A stretch of 64,000 bases of DNA from NCBI GenBank assembly GCA_934339365.1, contig CAKRHW010000006.1, positions 7,972-71,971 on the forward strand, in the 5' to 3' direction. This stretch comes from an uncultured Lachnospiraceae bacterium (GTDB lineage Bacteria; Bacillota; Clostridia; Lachnospirales; Lachnospiraceae). Numbering within the stretch: the first letter of the stretch is position 1; each line of letters starts with the position of its first letter. Under the pieces are notes generated by a model, which was not told where the DNA came from, did no database searches, and worked only from the letters and a program-made list of their open reading frames with translations. Both the position numbers and the translations under genes were made by a program. Shown here piece after piece: positions 26,112-35,214 of this stretch.

Positions 26112-26162
26112 AAAAGTGCAAGGTTACACCATAAAGTGATAACCCTTGCACTTTTTGTTTTT
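26112..26162. terminator. Bidirectional terminator between bioB and the MFS gene
   Basis: AAAAGTGCAAGGTTA pairs with TAACCCTTGCACTTTT (one bulge), with a T-tract after and an A-tract before, serving convergent genes. Confidence 0.88.
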
Positions 26163-26178
26163 TACTTATTCTTTCATT

Positions 26179-27366
26179 TTACATAGCTGCCTGTTTTCTT
26201 TTTCTCATAAACAGCAATGCTGCAAACAATAAAATCGGAAATACAATTGCTGCTAAAATTCCTGCTTTTAAATTATCATTGACATAACTTGATATCTGCC
26301 CTACGAGCGTTGGTCCACCTGAACATCCCAAATCCCCGGCTAATGCCATGAATGCAAACATAGAGGTTCCTCCGTTTTTTATGGTTGCAGAAGCTTTACT
26401 ATAGCTTCCCGGCCACATGATTCCAACAGACAATCCGCACAGTGCACATCCGGCAAGTGAAATTACCGGTACCGGAGAAAGCGATATGCACAGATAGGAC
26501 AAGATACATAATGCCGTACTTCCAATCATAAAATGATCCAAATCTATATGATGCCCATATCTTCCATAAAATGCTCTCGACGTTCCCATAAAAATAGCAA
26601 ACATCATAGGTCCTGCCAGATCACCGATGGTCTTACTGACGCCAAGTCCCCTCTCTGCAAATGTCGACGCCCACTGACTTACGGACTGTTCACTTGCTCC
26701 CGCACACAACATCATCAATAAAAATAACCAGAAAATCTTATTTTTACACAGTTCCTTTATGCTCATTCCCTTTTCCCCTTCTTCAATCAGAGAAGCAATC
26801 GGTACCTGTGTAAAAACAAGTGCATTTGCAATCGGAAGAATCGCCCAGATACAAGTCAGTATCTTCCAATTCTCAATTCCAAAGACCCGAAAATAAATGG
26901 TAGAAATCAGAGCCACACCGACATGTCCCCAGCAATAAAACGAATGCAACAGACTCATTGCTTTTTCTTTATTTTTCGTCGGACAACTCTCCATAAGCGG
27001 ACTGACTAACACTTCTACCAGCCCTCCACCGATTGCATAAATCGTAACAGCCACCAAAAGTCCAGAAAATGGATCTTTACAGATTTCCGGAAGAATCGCC
27101 AGTCCAATTAACCCTGTTGCAGAAAAGAAATGTGCAATGACAATCGAAAGGCGATATCCAATCTTATCGATAAATCCTGCGGAAAGCAAATCTACAATTA
27201 ACTGTATTCCAAAATTAATCGTAATCAGTGTTGTAATTTTGCTTAAGGGAATATGATACGTTTTTTCAAACGTTAAAAATAATAAAGGCACAAAATTGTT
27301 GACAATTGCCTGGACGATATATCCGGCAAAACATGCCTTAATCGTTGACTGATAATTTTTTTCCAT
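26179..27366 (-). CDS. Major facilitator superfamily transporter
   Basis: The 395-residue protein shows twelve hydrophobic segments in two halves with a central loop (residues about 185-205, SLIEEGEKGMSIKELCKNK). Features such as SAGFIDKIGYRLSIVIAHFF between helices 2 and 3 fit the MFS loop motif, and GIMWPGSYSKASATIKNGGT resembles the C-half of FucP/YfkF-like sugar or unknown-substrate porters. The substrate is not determinable. AAGGAAAA precedes the ATG at 27366 (MEKNYQST); the frame extends to 27489 but those extra residues have no membrane or family character. Confidence 0.82.
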   Translation of the reverse strand: MEKNYQSTIKACFAGYIVQAIVNNFVPLLFLTFEKTYHIPLSKITTLITINFGIQLIVDLLSAGFIDKIGYRLSIVIAHFFSATGLIGLAILPEICKDPFSGLLVAVTIYAIGGGLVEVLVSPLMESCPTKNKEKAMSLLHSFYCWGHVGVALISTIYFRVFGIENWKILTCIWAILPIANALVFTQVPIASLIEEGEKGMSIKELCKNKIFWLFLLMMLCAGASEQSVSQWASTFAERGLGVSKTIGDLAGPMMFAIFMGTSRAFYGRYGHHIDLDHFMIGSTALCILSYLCISLSPVPVISLAGCALCGLSVGIMWPGSYSKASATIKNGGTSMFAFMALAGDLGCSGGPTLVGQISSYVNDNLKAGILAAIVFPILLFAALLFMRKRKQAAM

Positions 27367-27519
27367 GAGATTTTTCCTTAGTTTTTTTAACTTTTCCTTC
27401 CTATATTCTCCTGTCATGTAGAAACAAAAGATACCTGATCCCTGGTATGTACGTCTTTTGCCCTGACATTTCCATATTATACCATGCATTTTGGAGCAAA
27501 TCCATGAAAGTTCTGATTT

Positions 27520-27557
27520 TACAAAAAAACCCCCTTTGCCTGTTTTTGCAAAGGGAG
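27520..27557 (-). terminator. Terminator downstream of mntH
   Basis: On the minus strand CCCTTTGC, a short loop and GCAAAGGG are followed by GGTTTTTTT, giving a clear intrinsic terminator for the Nramp gene. Confidence 0.88.
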
Positions 27558-27564
27558 ATTCTGA

Positions 27565-28815
27565 TTATATACTTGTGACAAGCAATCCAATATTTAATAA
27601 CGTTACAATAATGGCAATGGTCCATAAGACACATTTTAATTTCGTACTGTTGGCGTATTTTCCCATTACCTTTTTCGATGATGTTAAATAAATCTGGGTA
27701 AAAATGGTAATCGGAAGCTGCATGGCTAAAAACGTCTGGGAATATACCAGACCTTTAAATGGTTCCCTGATAAATAAAATAACGAGTGCTGCCGGCACCA
27801 TTGTAAGCACAAGTCCCCATTTTGTCTCTTTACTTGAAGTATCATATGGACGATTAAAGATTCCTGAAAAAATAGTTCCTCCGGCCATTCCAGCTGTAAT
27901 GCTTGAAGATAATCCCGCAAGCAAAAGTGCAATTGCAAAAATAACGGATGCAACATTTCCCAGTAATGGAGTCAGCATTGCCCCCGCCGTACTAAGATCA
28001 TCTACCTGTGCCGAACCAGTTCCTTTGTAAAAGGTTGAAGCAGCCATTAAAATCATGGCACTGTTAATTGCCCATCCAATAATCATAGAAAACAGTGTAT
28101 CTAAAAATTCATATTTCAACTGTTTCTGAATGACCGTTTCATTTTCTAAATTCCACTTACGGCTCTGTATAATTTCGGAATGTAAAAATAAATTATGCGG
28201 CATTACCACTGCACCTAATACACTCATAATAACCGGCATGGAATGTGGCGGAAAGGATGGCTTTACCCAGCCAACCAGTGCTGACTGCCAGTCAATTTTA
28301 GCGATTCCGATTTCAAATAAAAAGGAAAATCCAATCAGCGACACAAATACAATAATTAATTTCTCAATCTTTTTGTATGCATTCGTAAGCTGACTGATAA
28401 TCGCTACTGCCAGAATAATCAGACTTCCAAACTTAATCGGAATATGGAATAACATATTTAAGGCAATTGCTCCACCTAAAATCTCAGCCATTGCCGTTGC
28501 AATTGCAGCGACAACTGCCGTAAATAATATGATATTCTTCAAATATTTATTCATATATTTGCTTGTTGCTTCAGACAGGCATAAACCTGTTACAATTCCA
28601 AGATGTGCTGCATTATGCTGCAAAATAATCAGCATAATTGTGGAAAGAGTTACCATCCACAATAATGTATAGCCATAACCGGAACCTGCTGCAATGTTAG
28701 AAGCCCAGTTTCCAGGATCAATAAATCCAACCGTCACTAACAATCCTGGCCCAAGATATCTTAAAAACGATATGGAACTCTTTGCCTTTTCTTTCACTTT
28801 TCTTTGTCTTTTCAA
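27565..28815 (-). CDS. mntH: Nramp-family divalent metal (Mn/Fe) transporter
   Basis: The 416-residue protein has about eleven membrane segments. The first helix has the metal-binding DPGN motif (VGFIDPGNWASNIAAGSGYG) and helix 6 has VMPHNLFLHS, with the Met and His expected in Nramp. It imports Mn(II), and perhaps Fe(II), with protons. The start is a TTG at 28815 after AAAGGGG; no ATG with a site is available nearby. A consensus promoter and an inverted repeat at the transcription start indicate metalloregulation. Confidence 0.9.
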   Translation of the reverse strand: MKRQRKVKEKAKSSISFLRYLGPGLLVTVGFIDPGNWASNIAAGSGYGYTLLWMVTLSTIMLIILQHNAAHLGIVTGLCLSEATSKYMNKYLKNIILFTAVVAAIATAMAEILGGAIALNMLFHIPIKFGSLIILAVAIISQLTNAYKKIEKLIIVFVSLIGFSFLFEIGIAKIDWQSALVGWVKPSFPPHSMPVIMSVLGAVVMPHNLFLHSEIIQSRKWNLENETVIQKQLKYEFLDTLFSMIIGWAINSAMILMAASTFYKGTGSAQVDDLSTAGAMLTPLLGNVASVIFAIALLLAGLSSSITAGMAGGTIFSGIFNRPYDTSSKETKWGLVLTMVPAALVILFIREPFKGLVYSQTFLAMQLPITIFTQIYLTSSKKVMGKYANSTKLKCVLWTIAIIVTLLNIGLLVTSI

Positions 28816-28853
28816 ATTATGTCGACCCCTTTCTGTTAAGTCCTGCCTTTGTA

Positions 28854-28901
28854 GTTAGTCTTAACTAACCACATTATACATAACTTGGATTGAGAAGTCA
28901 A
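28854..28901 (-). promoter_or_regulatory. mntH promoter with palindromic operator
   Basis: TTGACT (28896-28901), 17 bases and TATAAT (28873-28878). Right after the -10 is GTTAGTCTTAACTAAC (28854-28869), with TTAGT and ACTAA arms. Position at the start site suggests a repressor, possibly of the DtxR/MntR group. Confidence 0.7.
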
Positions 28902-28916
28902 ATATAATCCATATTC

Positions 28917-29129
28917 TCAAATCTTTTTTATCGATTCCCCATCTAAGGTTACCTGATCTCCTTCATTGATGTCCTTTTCATACAGCTCTTGATCTGCCAC
29001 TTCGATTGTCATTTCCACGCCATCTTGTGCTGTTAATGTTACCTGGTCCTTTCTTACCATTCCGTTTGGCAGACCTTCACATCCAAAATCCGGTTCTTCG
29101 ATTCTTTTTACCTTATATATCTGCATCAT
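28917..29129 (-). CDS. Small conserved protein, function unknown
   Basis: GGAGGACATAC precedes tandem ATG codons at 29129, giving 70 residues. The sequence (MMQIYKVKRIEEPDFGCEGL, then VTLTAQDGVEMTIEVADQEL) looks like a small beta-rich cytosolic protein ending in a basic strand. No signal peptide or membrane segment is present. I do not recognise a named domain. It lies between the mntH promoter and the decayed ABC locus, with no evident operon partner. Confidence 0.65.
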   Translation of the reverse strand: MMQIYKVKRIEEPDFGCEGLPNGMVRKDQVTLTAQDGVEMTIEVADQELYEKDINEGDQVTLDGESIKKI

Positions 29130-29242
29130 GTATGTCCTCCATAGCTTCTTTCCCGTATCTTTCACAGGAATTCTTCTACTTTGTATCATACCTCATTTTC
29201 TCGTATTATGACAGTCCCATCTTTCTACTTGTCACTCATCCG

Positions 29243-31030
29243 TTACTCATTCGAATACTGAACCTGAAAACATTTCTGTCTGCCTTGTACAAATTTCTGA
29301 TAAGTTCCGCCATGGGCAATTAATTCCTCATGGTTTCCTCTGTCTTCGATTTTTCCATCCCGTATTACCAGAATTTCATTTGCTCCCTGGATAGTATTTA
29401 ATCGGTGTGCAATCACAATTAGTGTTTTTCCAACACACAATTCATTGATTGCTTCCTGAATGTATCGTTCATTATCCGCATCCACACTTGCAGTTGCTTC
29501 ATCTAAAATAACAATTGGTGCATCCTTCAGGATACATCTGGCTTTTTTCGCTGCCTCTATGACTTCCTCTTTCGTGGCATCCGGCCGTCCCATACTAATA
29601 TTATGATAAATGGTATCCTGGAATAAATAAACTCTTTGAAATACCATACTGATATGATTCTTCGGAAGCTGAAAAGAAATATCATGCAAAATCTCTTTTT
29701 CACCATATCCAAAACAGACATTTTGGAATTCAATTTCTGCACCCTTATATTTTTCCGGAATCTTCTCTGTTCCATCATCCGATAATTCTGGTTGTGCAAA
29801 TACGTCTTCAATTCGATCCATACAACTATTCATAACCGTCAGTCTTGTGCTTCCTCCATACAGTGCCTTTAATGGTCCAAACAAATGGAACAAAAACAAC
29901 ATTAATCCTATAAAATAAGAAATCGAAAGTGTTCCTTTTATCTGCAGATATACTGCCACACTTAAAATAACTCCGGTACCAATTCCATACGCCAGATTCA
30001 GTGCTCTCTGCCAAGGTCCATGAGCATTTTCAAAATGCAGATTTGTCTCACAGCTTCGTTTGAAATTCTCTGTCAGTTCTTTGGATTTTTCTCCGAGCAG
30101 ATTATAAGTTTTGATAATTCCAATTCCCTCTGCAAAATCCAAAACTGCCTCTGTAAGACGTTCACTCTGTTCCTGTCTTCGGTCAGAATCTTCTAACGCT
30201 TCCCTTCTCATTCCTTTTGCAATGATTAAAATAACAATAAGAGTGGCAATTCCTGCAATCCCAATCCGGATATCTAATACAAATAAAAATGCCAGTAAAA
30301 TAGCCTCTGAAAATATTTCACTCATCATATCCGCTAATGCCGTCATACAGTTTTCTTCCACAAATACCATATCGGTAGACAATACCGAACTGATTTTTCC
30401 AATAAATGCAAATCCAACCGGTGCATTCTTTAAAATTGCTCTTGCAAGAGAGATTCTTTGTCGTTCTCCTCCTGATAATTGTTTTCCTCCATCTCCGGCT
30501 AACGTATCGATTCCATTTTCTAATTTTTCTAAGAATTCCATACACTGTGCTTTTCTTGCAGCTTCAAGCACCTCTTCATCACTGGCATCTGGTTTTCCTA
30601 ATCGTATATTTTCCTTCAGACTGATATGGAATAAAAACTGTTCCTGTTTTGCTGTCATAGAAATTCCATGCAATACTTCTCCCTGTTCATAAGAGAACCG
30701 GACATTTTCAAAGGTAACTGAATGATCTTTTCCATGAAATTCCTGATCGTTCTGTTTTAAAGGTGCCCCGACTCCAAAACTCATACATAACACCAGAATA
30801 AGATCTGGCAGAGTCGAATATCCCTGAAGTACAAACCAGGAACCTACCGGAAGAGTAATCAATGCAATACATGGTAAAAAACTATTATAAATTGCCATCC
30901 ATGGCCAGCAGACCTTATACCAGTCTAATGTAAAATTCCGATAAGAACAGATATCCTGTTCTAAACGCCGATAGGATTCTCCATCGCGATTAAATACCTT
31001 TACCACTTCCATTCCATTAATATATTCCAC
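29243..31030 (-). pseudogene. Two ABC exporters collapsed into one frame by internal deletions
   Basis: The 595-codon frame contains pieces of two tandem ABC exporters. Part one (residues 1-205) is the end of a membrane domain and an ATPase domain that keeps LSGGERQRISLARAILKNAP but has no Walker A: HGISMTAK is joined directly to EQFLFHISLKENIRLG. Part two begins abruptly at VGFAFIGKISS inside a membrane domain; its ATPase also jumps from LHDISFQLPKN to HISMVFQRVYLF (Walker A lost) and from KKARC to ILKDAPIVILDEA (signature lost), while DEATASVD and HRLN remain. At least four, probably five, joins are all in frame. The N-terminus is cut: upstream codons run into TAA near 31050. It cannot hydrolyse ATP. 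Confidence 0.88.
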
Positions 31031-31093
31031 AATGGACTTGCAGAAAAATTATCTGCTGCTTCTTTGTGCAAAGGACTCAGTTCTACCAGAAAA

Positions 31094-31201
31094 AGGACCT
31101 GTTGTACCAAAGTATCTTTGACTGCCGTCGATTATTTTTATCTGCTTGGCATGGTACTCATTACAGTCCTTCTAATTTTATTAAATCATGTCACTTTCTA
31201 A
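31094..31201 (+). pseudogene. Remnant of an EcfT-like membrane component C-terminus
   Basis: A frame ending at the TAA at 31199 reads LTAVDYFYLLGMVLITVLLI and ends HVTF, a final hydrophobic helix as found at the end of EcfT proteins. No start or earlier domain is present. It directly precedes the truncated EcfA gene, the normal position for ecfT. Assignment is by context and a short match. Confidence 0.35.
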
Positions 31202-31247
31202 ACTAAAAATACATCTTCAGGCAAATACTTGCCAAAAAGGAGGAACT

Positions 31248-31690
31248 ATGCATCCTACAAAGGAACTTATTCAATTTGACAATTTTAGCTTCACTTACGA
31301 TAACCATTCTGACAATGGGGTCCACGATATGAACCTGTCTGTTTCAGAAGGTGAATTCATTCTTTTCACTGGTCCGAGCGGCTGTGGGAAAACGACTCTG
31401 ACCCGTTGTATCAACGGTCTGATTCCTGATTTTTATGATGGAACCATATCGGGTTCCTGCCGGATTTGTGGCATGGAATTATCTGAACATGAAACAGGAG
31501 ACTTTGCTTCCCATGTAGGAAGTGTCTTTCAGGATCCACGTTCTCAGTTTTTTACCCTTCACGTGAACACAGAGCTACCTTTTCCTAGTGAAAATCTCGA
31601 TATTCCTATGGAAAAAATCCAGGCTTCCATGTCTTCTACGATTGCAGACCTTCAGATGGAATCTCTGTTATCGAAAAGAATTTCAGACCC
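31248..31690 (+). pseudogene. Truncated ECF transporter ATPase (EcfA-like)
   Basis: AAAGGAGGAACT precedes the ATG. The first 145 residues are a normal ECF ATPase start, with FDNFSFTYDNH, Walker A TGPSGCGKTTLTRCI and Q-loop GSVFQDPRSQFF. The frame ends at a TGA after ESLLSKRISDPF, exactly before the expected signature motif. A neighbouring frame from 31686 (EFQTLSDDKLSALGLRQIYL) resembles the C-terminal tail of such ATPases, so the central part carrying LSGGE, Walker B and switch histidine has been deleted with a frameshift. Confidence 0.8.
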
Positions 31691-31742
31691 TTTCTGACGA
31701 TAAATTATCGGCTCTTGGTCTTCGTCAGATTTATTTAGAAAA

Positions 31743-32312
31743 GAAAAACAAAGCGATTTTGTCCGCATCGGAATCTTTAGTGCCCTATGGATTGCTGTCA
31801 GTTTTGCAATCGCATGCAGCATCGGATTTTTCCCACCGGTTCTGCTTATCCTTCCTTGCATTCTGGCTGTGATTGGTTCCTTAATCTATGTTGTACTGTT
31901 ATCGAAATTAAATATTCGCGGAGGAATTTTTATTCCATCTCTGCTGTTAGGTCTCTGTCTCTTTACAATGGCACCTTACGGTATGATGACTATTTTTACC
32001 GGTCTATTTGGATTACTTGGTGAAATCGTTTATGATACACTCGGCAGAAAAAATATGATGTGGGAAATGTTTGGCATCTCATTACCGGCCGTTGGTCTTG
32101 CCTTAGGCGAATATATCCCACTCGGTTTTATGCGAACAGCATTCGATGAAATGTATGCAGACCGCTTTACCAGTTCCATCAGCAAAACCGTTATGCAAAT
32201 GGTCAATACACCCGTTACCATTATTCTTACTCTGCTCAGTCTGATTCTAGGTATCGCAGGCTGCATCTGGGGAAATAAAATCGTTTCCAAAAAACTTGGA
32301 AAGCAACAATAA
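31743..32312 (+). pseudogene. ECF transporter S component (MptD/Trep_Strep family), start lost
   Basis: An open frame reads FVRIGIFSALWIAVSFAIAC and continues through several membrane helices (GGIFIPSLLLGLCLFTMAPYG, then TGLFGLLGEIVYDTLGRKN) to KKLGKQQ at 32312. This matches MptD/Trep_Strep-type S components, which bind the substrate for an ECF importer. There is no start codon with a ribosome binding site: the frame emerges from the tail of the broken ATPase. Most of the membrane domain is present. A GTG at 31869 could at best yield a fragment. Confidence 0.72.
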
Positions 32313-32316
32313 TACG

Positions 32317-32354
32317 AAAAAAAAGAGTGCCACAAATGTGTGCACTCCTTTTTA
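32317..32354. terminator. Bidirectional terminator
   Basis: GAGTGC (32325-32330) and GCACTC (32342-32347) enclose CACAAATGTGT, with an A-run before and CTTTTTATT after; it serves the S-component remnant and the DUF3592 gene. Confidence 0.8.
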
Positions 32355-32759
32355 TTATCCAAATCGTCTTTTTTTCCAGTATGACGTTAGTGATACGCCT
32401 GCAACGGCAATTATGATGACTCCAATCATGAATGTTGATTTACCTATTCCCGGTAGATAAATATGATTCGGATCTTTTGGGTCAACATAGATTTTGACAC
32501 TTTTTCCTACTGTATTTTTAAATTTTGAACTCGATTTTGACGACCGGGTTTGATATTCCTTTCCCTGATACATATACCGAAAAATCGGATAATACGTTCT
32601 GGATTTTTTTGTTCTTGAGACATAGTAATCTACAACAGTTGCTGTAACAGATTCTGTACATTGCTTACGATCCTTATATTCACCAACCGTACTTATAATA
32701 AGTACGAGTGCAAGCATCGATAATGCAGAAAAATATCTCAATCCATTTCTTCCTCTCAT
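32355..32759 (-). CDS. DUF3592 membrane protein
   Basis: The 134-residue protein has hydrophobic segments at about 8-25 and 108-125 with a soluble domain between. The middle (ATVVDYYVSRTKKSRTYYPI, GKEYQTRSSKSSSKF, GKSVKIYVDPKDPNHIYLPG) shows the DUF3592 pattern, including the VxVDPKDPxxxYLPG end. The function of this family is not known. GAGGAGCGTGTT precedes the ATG. It follows the large membrane protein by 20 bases on the same strand. Confidence 0.8.
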   Translation of the reverse strand: MRGRNGLRYFSALSMLALVLIISTVGEYKDRKQCTESVTATVVDYYVSRTKKSRTYYPIFRYMYQGKEYQTRSSKSSSKFKNTVGKSVKIYVDPKDPNHIYLPGIGKSTFMIGVIIIAVAGVSLTSYWKKRRFG

Positions 32760-32779
32760 AACACGCTCCTCTGTTTTAT

Positions 32780-35137
32780 CTACATCATATTCCAGAATTC
32801 AAAAAGTCTTCCGAATGACAGCATTTTACTTTCTATCTCTAACGGAACTCTGTGATATTTCTGTGCATAATCTAAAACGAATTCATAGGTCAGATCAAAA
32901 TTCACGATAAACGCAACGAGTGCTGAAACAATAAATCCGATATAAAACAATTTTTTCACTGGTTTTGATACTTTATCATTTAAGAAAAATAAAATCACAA
33001 ATGCTCCAAATATCATTTCCCATGCAAAATCTACCGCATATCTTGGTGTATATCCATACTGCCAGATTAACGACATCTGAATCAGCGGAACAACCAGACA
33101 ACCCGCTATTACAATCGTAGCAATCAGTTTTCTGTTCTTTCCGGCACGCTTATAGGCACGTGGTCCAAAGATATATCCAAGTACCGGTACCGCCCGAAAG
33201 ATTAATCCCGCAGCACTAAATCCTGCTTTGTAATAATATCCATTCACTGCCAGCGAAACATAATTACTCTTCACAAACGGGAAGGTCATATCGACCTTTG
33301 GAACTGTAAACAAATAATTATAAATAGCAATCAGCACCAGTGGAAATTGAAACTGAATATGCTGGTAATCATAAATCGTCAAGGTATACTCAATTCCAAA
33401 ATCAAAAATCGAGCCAAATCTCAAATAATTGTAAATCATCTGAATCGAGCCAATGCAGACAAACGGCATAAGTGCTGCCAGTAAAAATGTCATGACCGGC
33501 TTGCGATTTGCACGAAATGTCTGTTCCTCACCCTGCTGCAAAATCTTTTTTACACCTGCATAAACAAATAATAATGCTACGATACAGTACAGTGCCAGTG
33601 CCGCTCTGCACAAAACAGAAATAGACAGCAAAATCGTCGCAATACTCATCTGCACTCTGGATATTTTTTCTTTTCCTACGACTCCGGAACGCATTAAGAA
33701 ATACATTCCTGCAATCAGAAATGCAAATCCACTAACCTGTGCCAGTTCATAGAAATTACCAATGGTAATACAATACCAGATAAATGAGGAAGCCTGTACA
33801 ATGACAAGTCCACAAATGGCCATTCCATTTGAAATCTTTGGAAAGAGACGTTTTACAAATTCTTTATACGTCAGACTTAAAAATAAGATTCCGAGTAAAC
33901 TGTAAAGACATGTCGCCCATAAAGAAGAAAAATACCCACCTGTAATCAGATGATATGGCAAGAACAATGTCAGAACCGTTCCAATTCCATAATAAGAATA
34001 ATATTTGCCATTATAAAGTAAATGGTCCCAGGAAGCCTTTACACCATCTGCAGCACGCAGGGAACCATCATAAGGATTATCCAATGCCAGCAATTCCTTA
34101 CTTGGCTTTTCTAATAAACTGACCTGTCCATTCGAAAATGCATCTACCAATTCTTGATTCATCTGATTTGTATCCGGATCTGAAAGTAATTCCATGACAT
34201 TACCCGGTCCACGAAGCAAAAATAATACAATTGCCCAGAATGCAAAAAATAATGTAATTCCATAAACTGCATAGCGAAATACGTTTGATTTTGCATTTTC
34301 TTCTTTCATTTTCGGGCAATAAACCAATGTTAAAATAAACGATAAAATCAGAATCAATGAAATCACTCGAATCCACGACAAATGAAATGGAATCGCTGCA
34401 TTTAATGTAATTCCGTTCAATGTCACGCTCGTATTATCTTCTGCATGTATGGTAAACTTCATCTGTCCTACATCACCAAAAAAACTACAGGTAATATATT
34501 TGCTTAATTCATTGTCCTTAATATAATGAAGCTGTGCTTCATTTCTAAAGCTTGCAACATTCGTTGCATCTGTATATGCAATTTTTACCTCCTGCTGTGA
34601 TGCACCACCGATAGAAAGATCCATATAAATGGTTTGAACACTGCTATGCACAGATGGAAAGGTTAATTCAACATCTTTTTCAGAATTTACGATAATCTGA
34701 TCCTTATCATATGCCTTCCCATCGACATTTGCTTCTTTCAAGGATAATGTTTTTTCTTTTGCCGGTGCAATCACCCCTCTGGCAAATACACCAAAATTAC
34801 AAATAAATACCTCTCCTAAAAAGACCACTGCCGTTCCAATAGTCAGTGCACGAATCCATTTTTTATTTCGAACAATCTGTTCTGAAAGATCCTTCTTTTT
34901 CGCAAACCATAGATTCGGAATGCAGATGCATGCATTCGCAATCAAAACTGCAAAACATGCACTCCACAAACCTTTGCCTGCAGAGGCAGCGGGGAACAAT
35001 GCTAAAAATATTGCCACCGCACTGCCTACAGCTAAATATACTGCTGTTTCTTCTTCCTTTGTTTCTCGTTTTCCTGCTCTTGCAGATGCAATCGCTAAGC
35101 CTATTGATACCAAGATCAATAATAAAATAAAAAACAT
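32780..35137 (-). CDS. Large polytopic membrane protein, GT-C-like, function unknown
   Basis: The 785-residue protein has about four hydrophobic segments at the N-terminus, an extracytoplasmic beta-rich domain (about residues 130-255, LTFPSVHSSVQTIYMDLSIG), then ten or so further membrane helices. The layout, including an aspartate-rich loop after helix five (LLSDPDTNQMNQELVDAF) and the phrase HLLYNGKYYSYYGIGTVLTL, suggests a lipid-linked sugar transferase of the GT-C type, but I cannot name the family. TAGGAGAAAGAATT precedes the ATG at 35137. It is 78 bases downstream of a GH9 gene on the same strand. Confidence 0.6.
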   Translation of the reverse strand: MFFILLLILVSIGLAIASARAGKRETKEEETAVYLAVGSAVAIFLALFPAASAGKGLWSACFAVLIANACICIPNLWFAKKKDLSEQIVRNKKWIRALTIGTAVVFLGEVFICNFGVFARGVIAPAKEKTLSLKEANVDGKAYDKDQIIVNSEKDVELTFPSVHSSVQTIYMDLSIGGASQQEVKIAYTDATNVASFRNEAQLHYIKDNELSKYITCSFFGDVGQMKFTIHAEDNTSVTLNGITLNAAIPFHLSWIRVISLILILSFILTLVYCPKMKEENAKSNVFRYAVYGITLFFAFWAIVLFLLRGPGNVMELLSDPDTNQMNQELVDAFSNGQVSLLEKPSKELLALDNPYDGSLRAADGVKASWDHLLYNGKYYSYYGIGTVLTLFLPYHLITGGYFSSLWATCLYSLLGILFLSLTYKEFVKRLFPKISNGMAICGLVIVQASSFIWYCITIGNFYELAQVSGFAFLIAGMYFLMRSGVVGKEKISRVQMSIATILLSISVLCRAALALYCIVALLFVYAGVKKILQQGEEQTFRANRKPVMTFLLAALMPFVCIGSIQMIYNYLRFGSIFDFGIEYTLTIYDYQHIQFQFPLVLIAIYNYLFTVPKVDMTFPFVKSNYVSLAVNGYYYKAGFSAAGLIFRAVPVLGYIFGPRAYKRAGKNRKLIATIVIAGCLVVPLIQMSLIWQYGYTPRYAVDFAWEMIFGAFVILFFLNDKVSKPVKKLFYIGFIVSALVAFIVNFDLTYEFVLDYAQKYHRVPLEIESKMLSFGRLFEFWNMM

Positions 35138-35214
35138 AATTCTTTCTCCTAAGTCCTTTTCTCCCAAAAGATTCCCGGCTTTATTCCCTTTTTTTTCTCA
35201 ATTGGAAATCTCTT

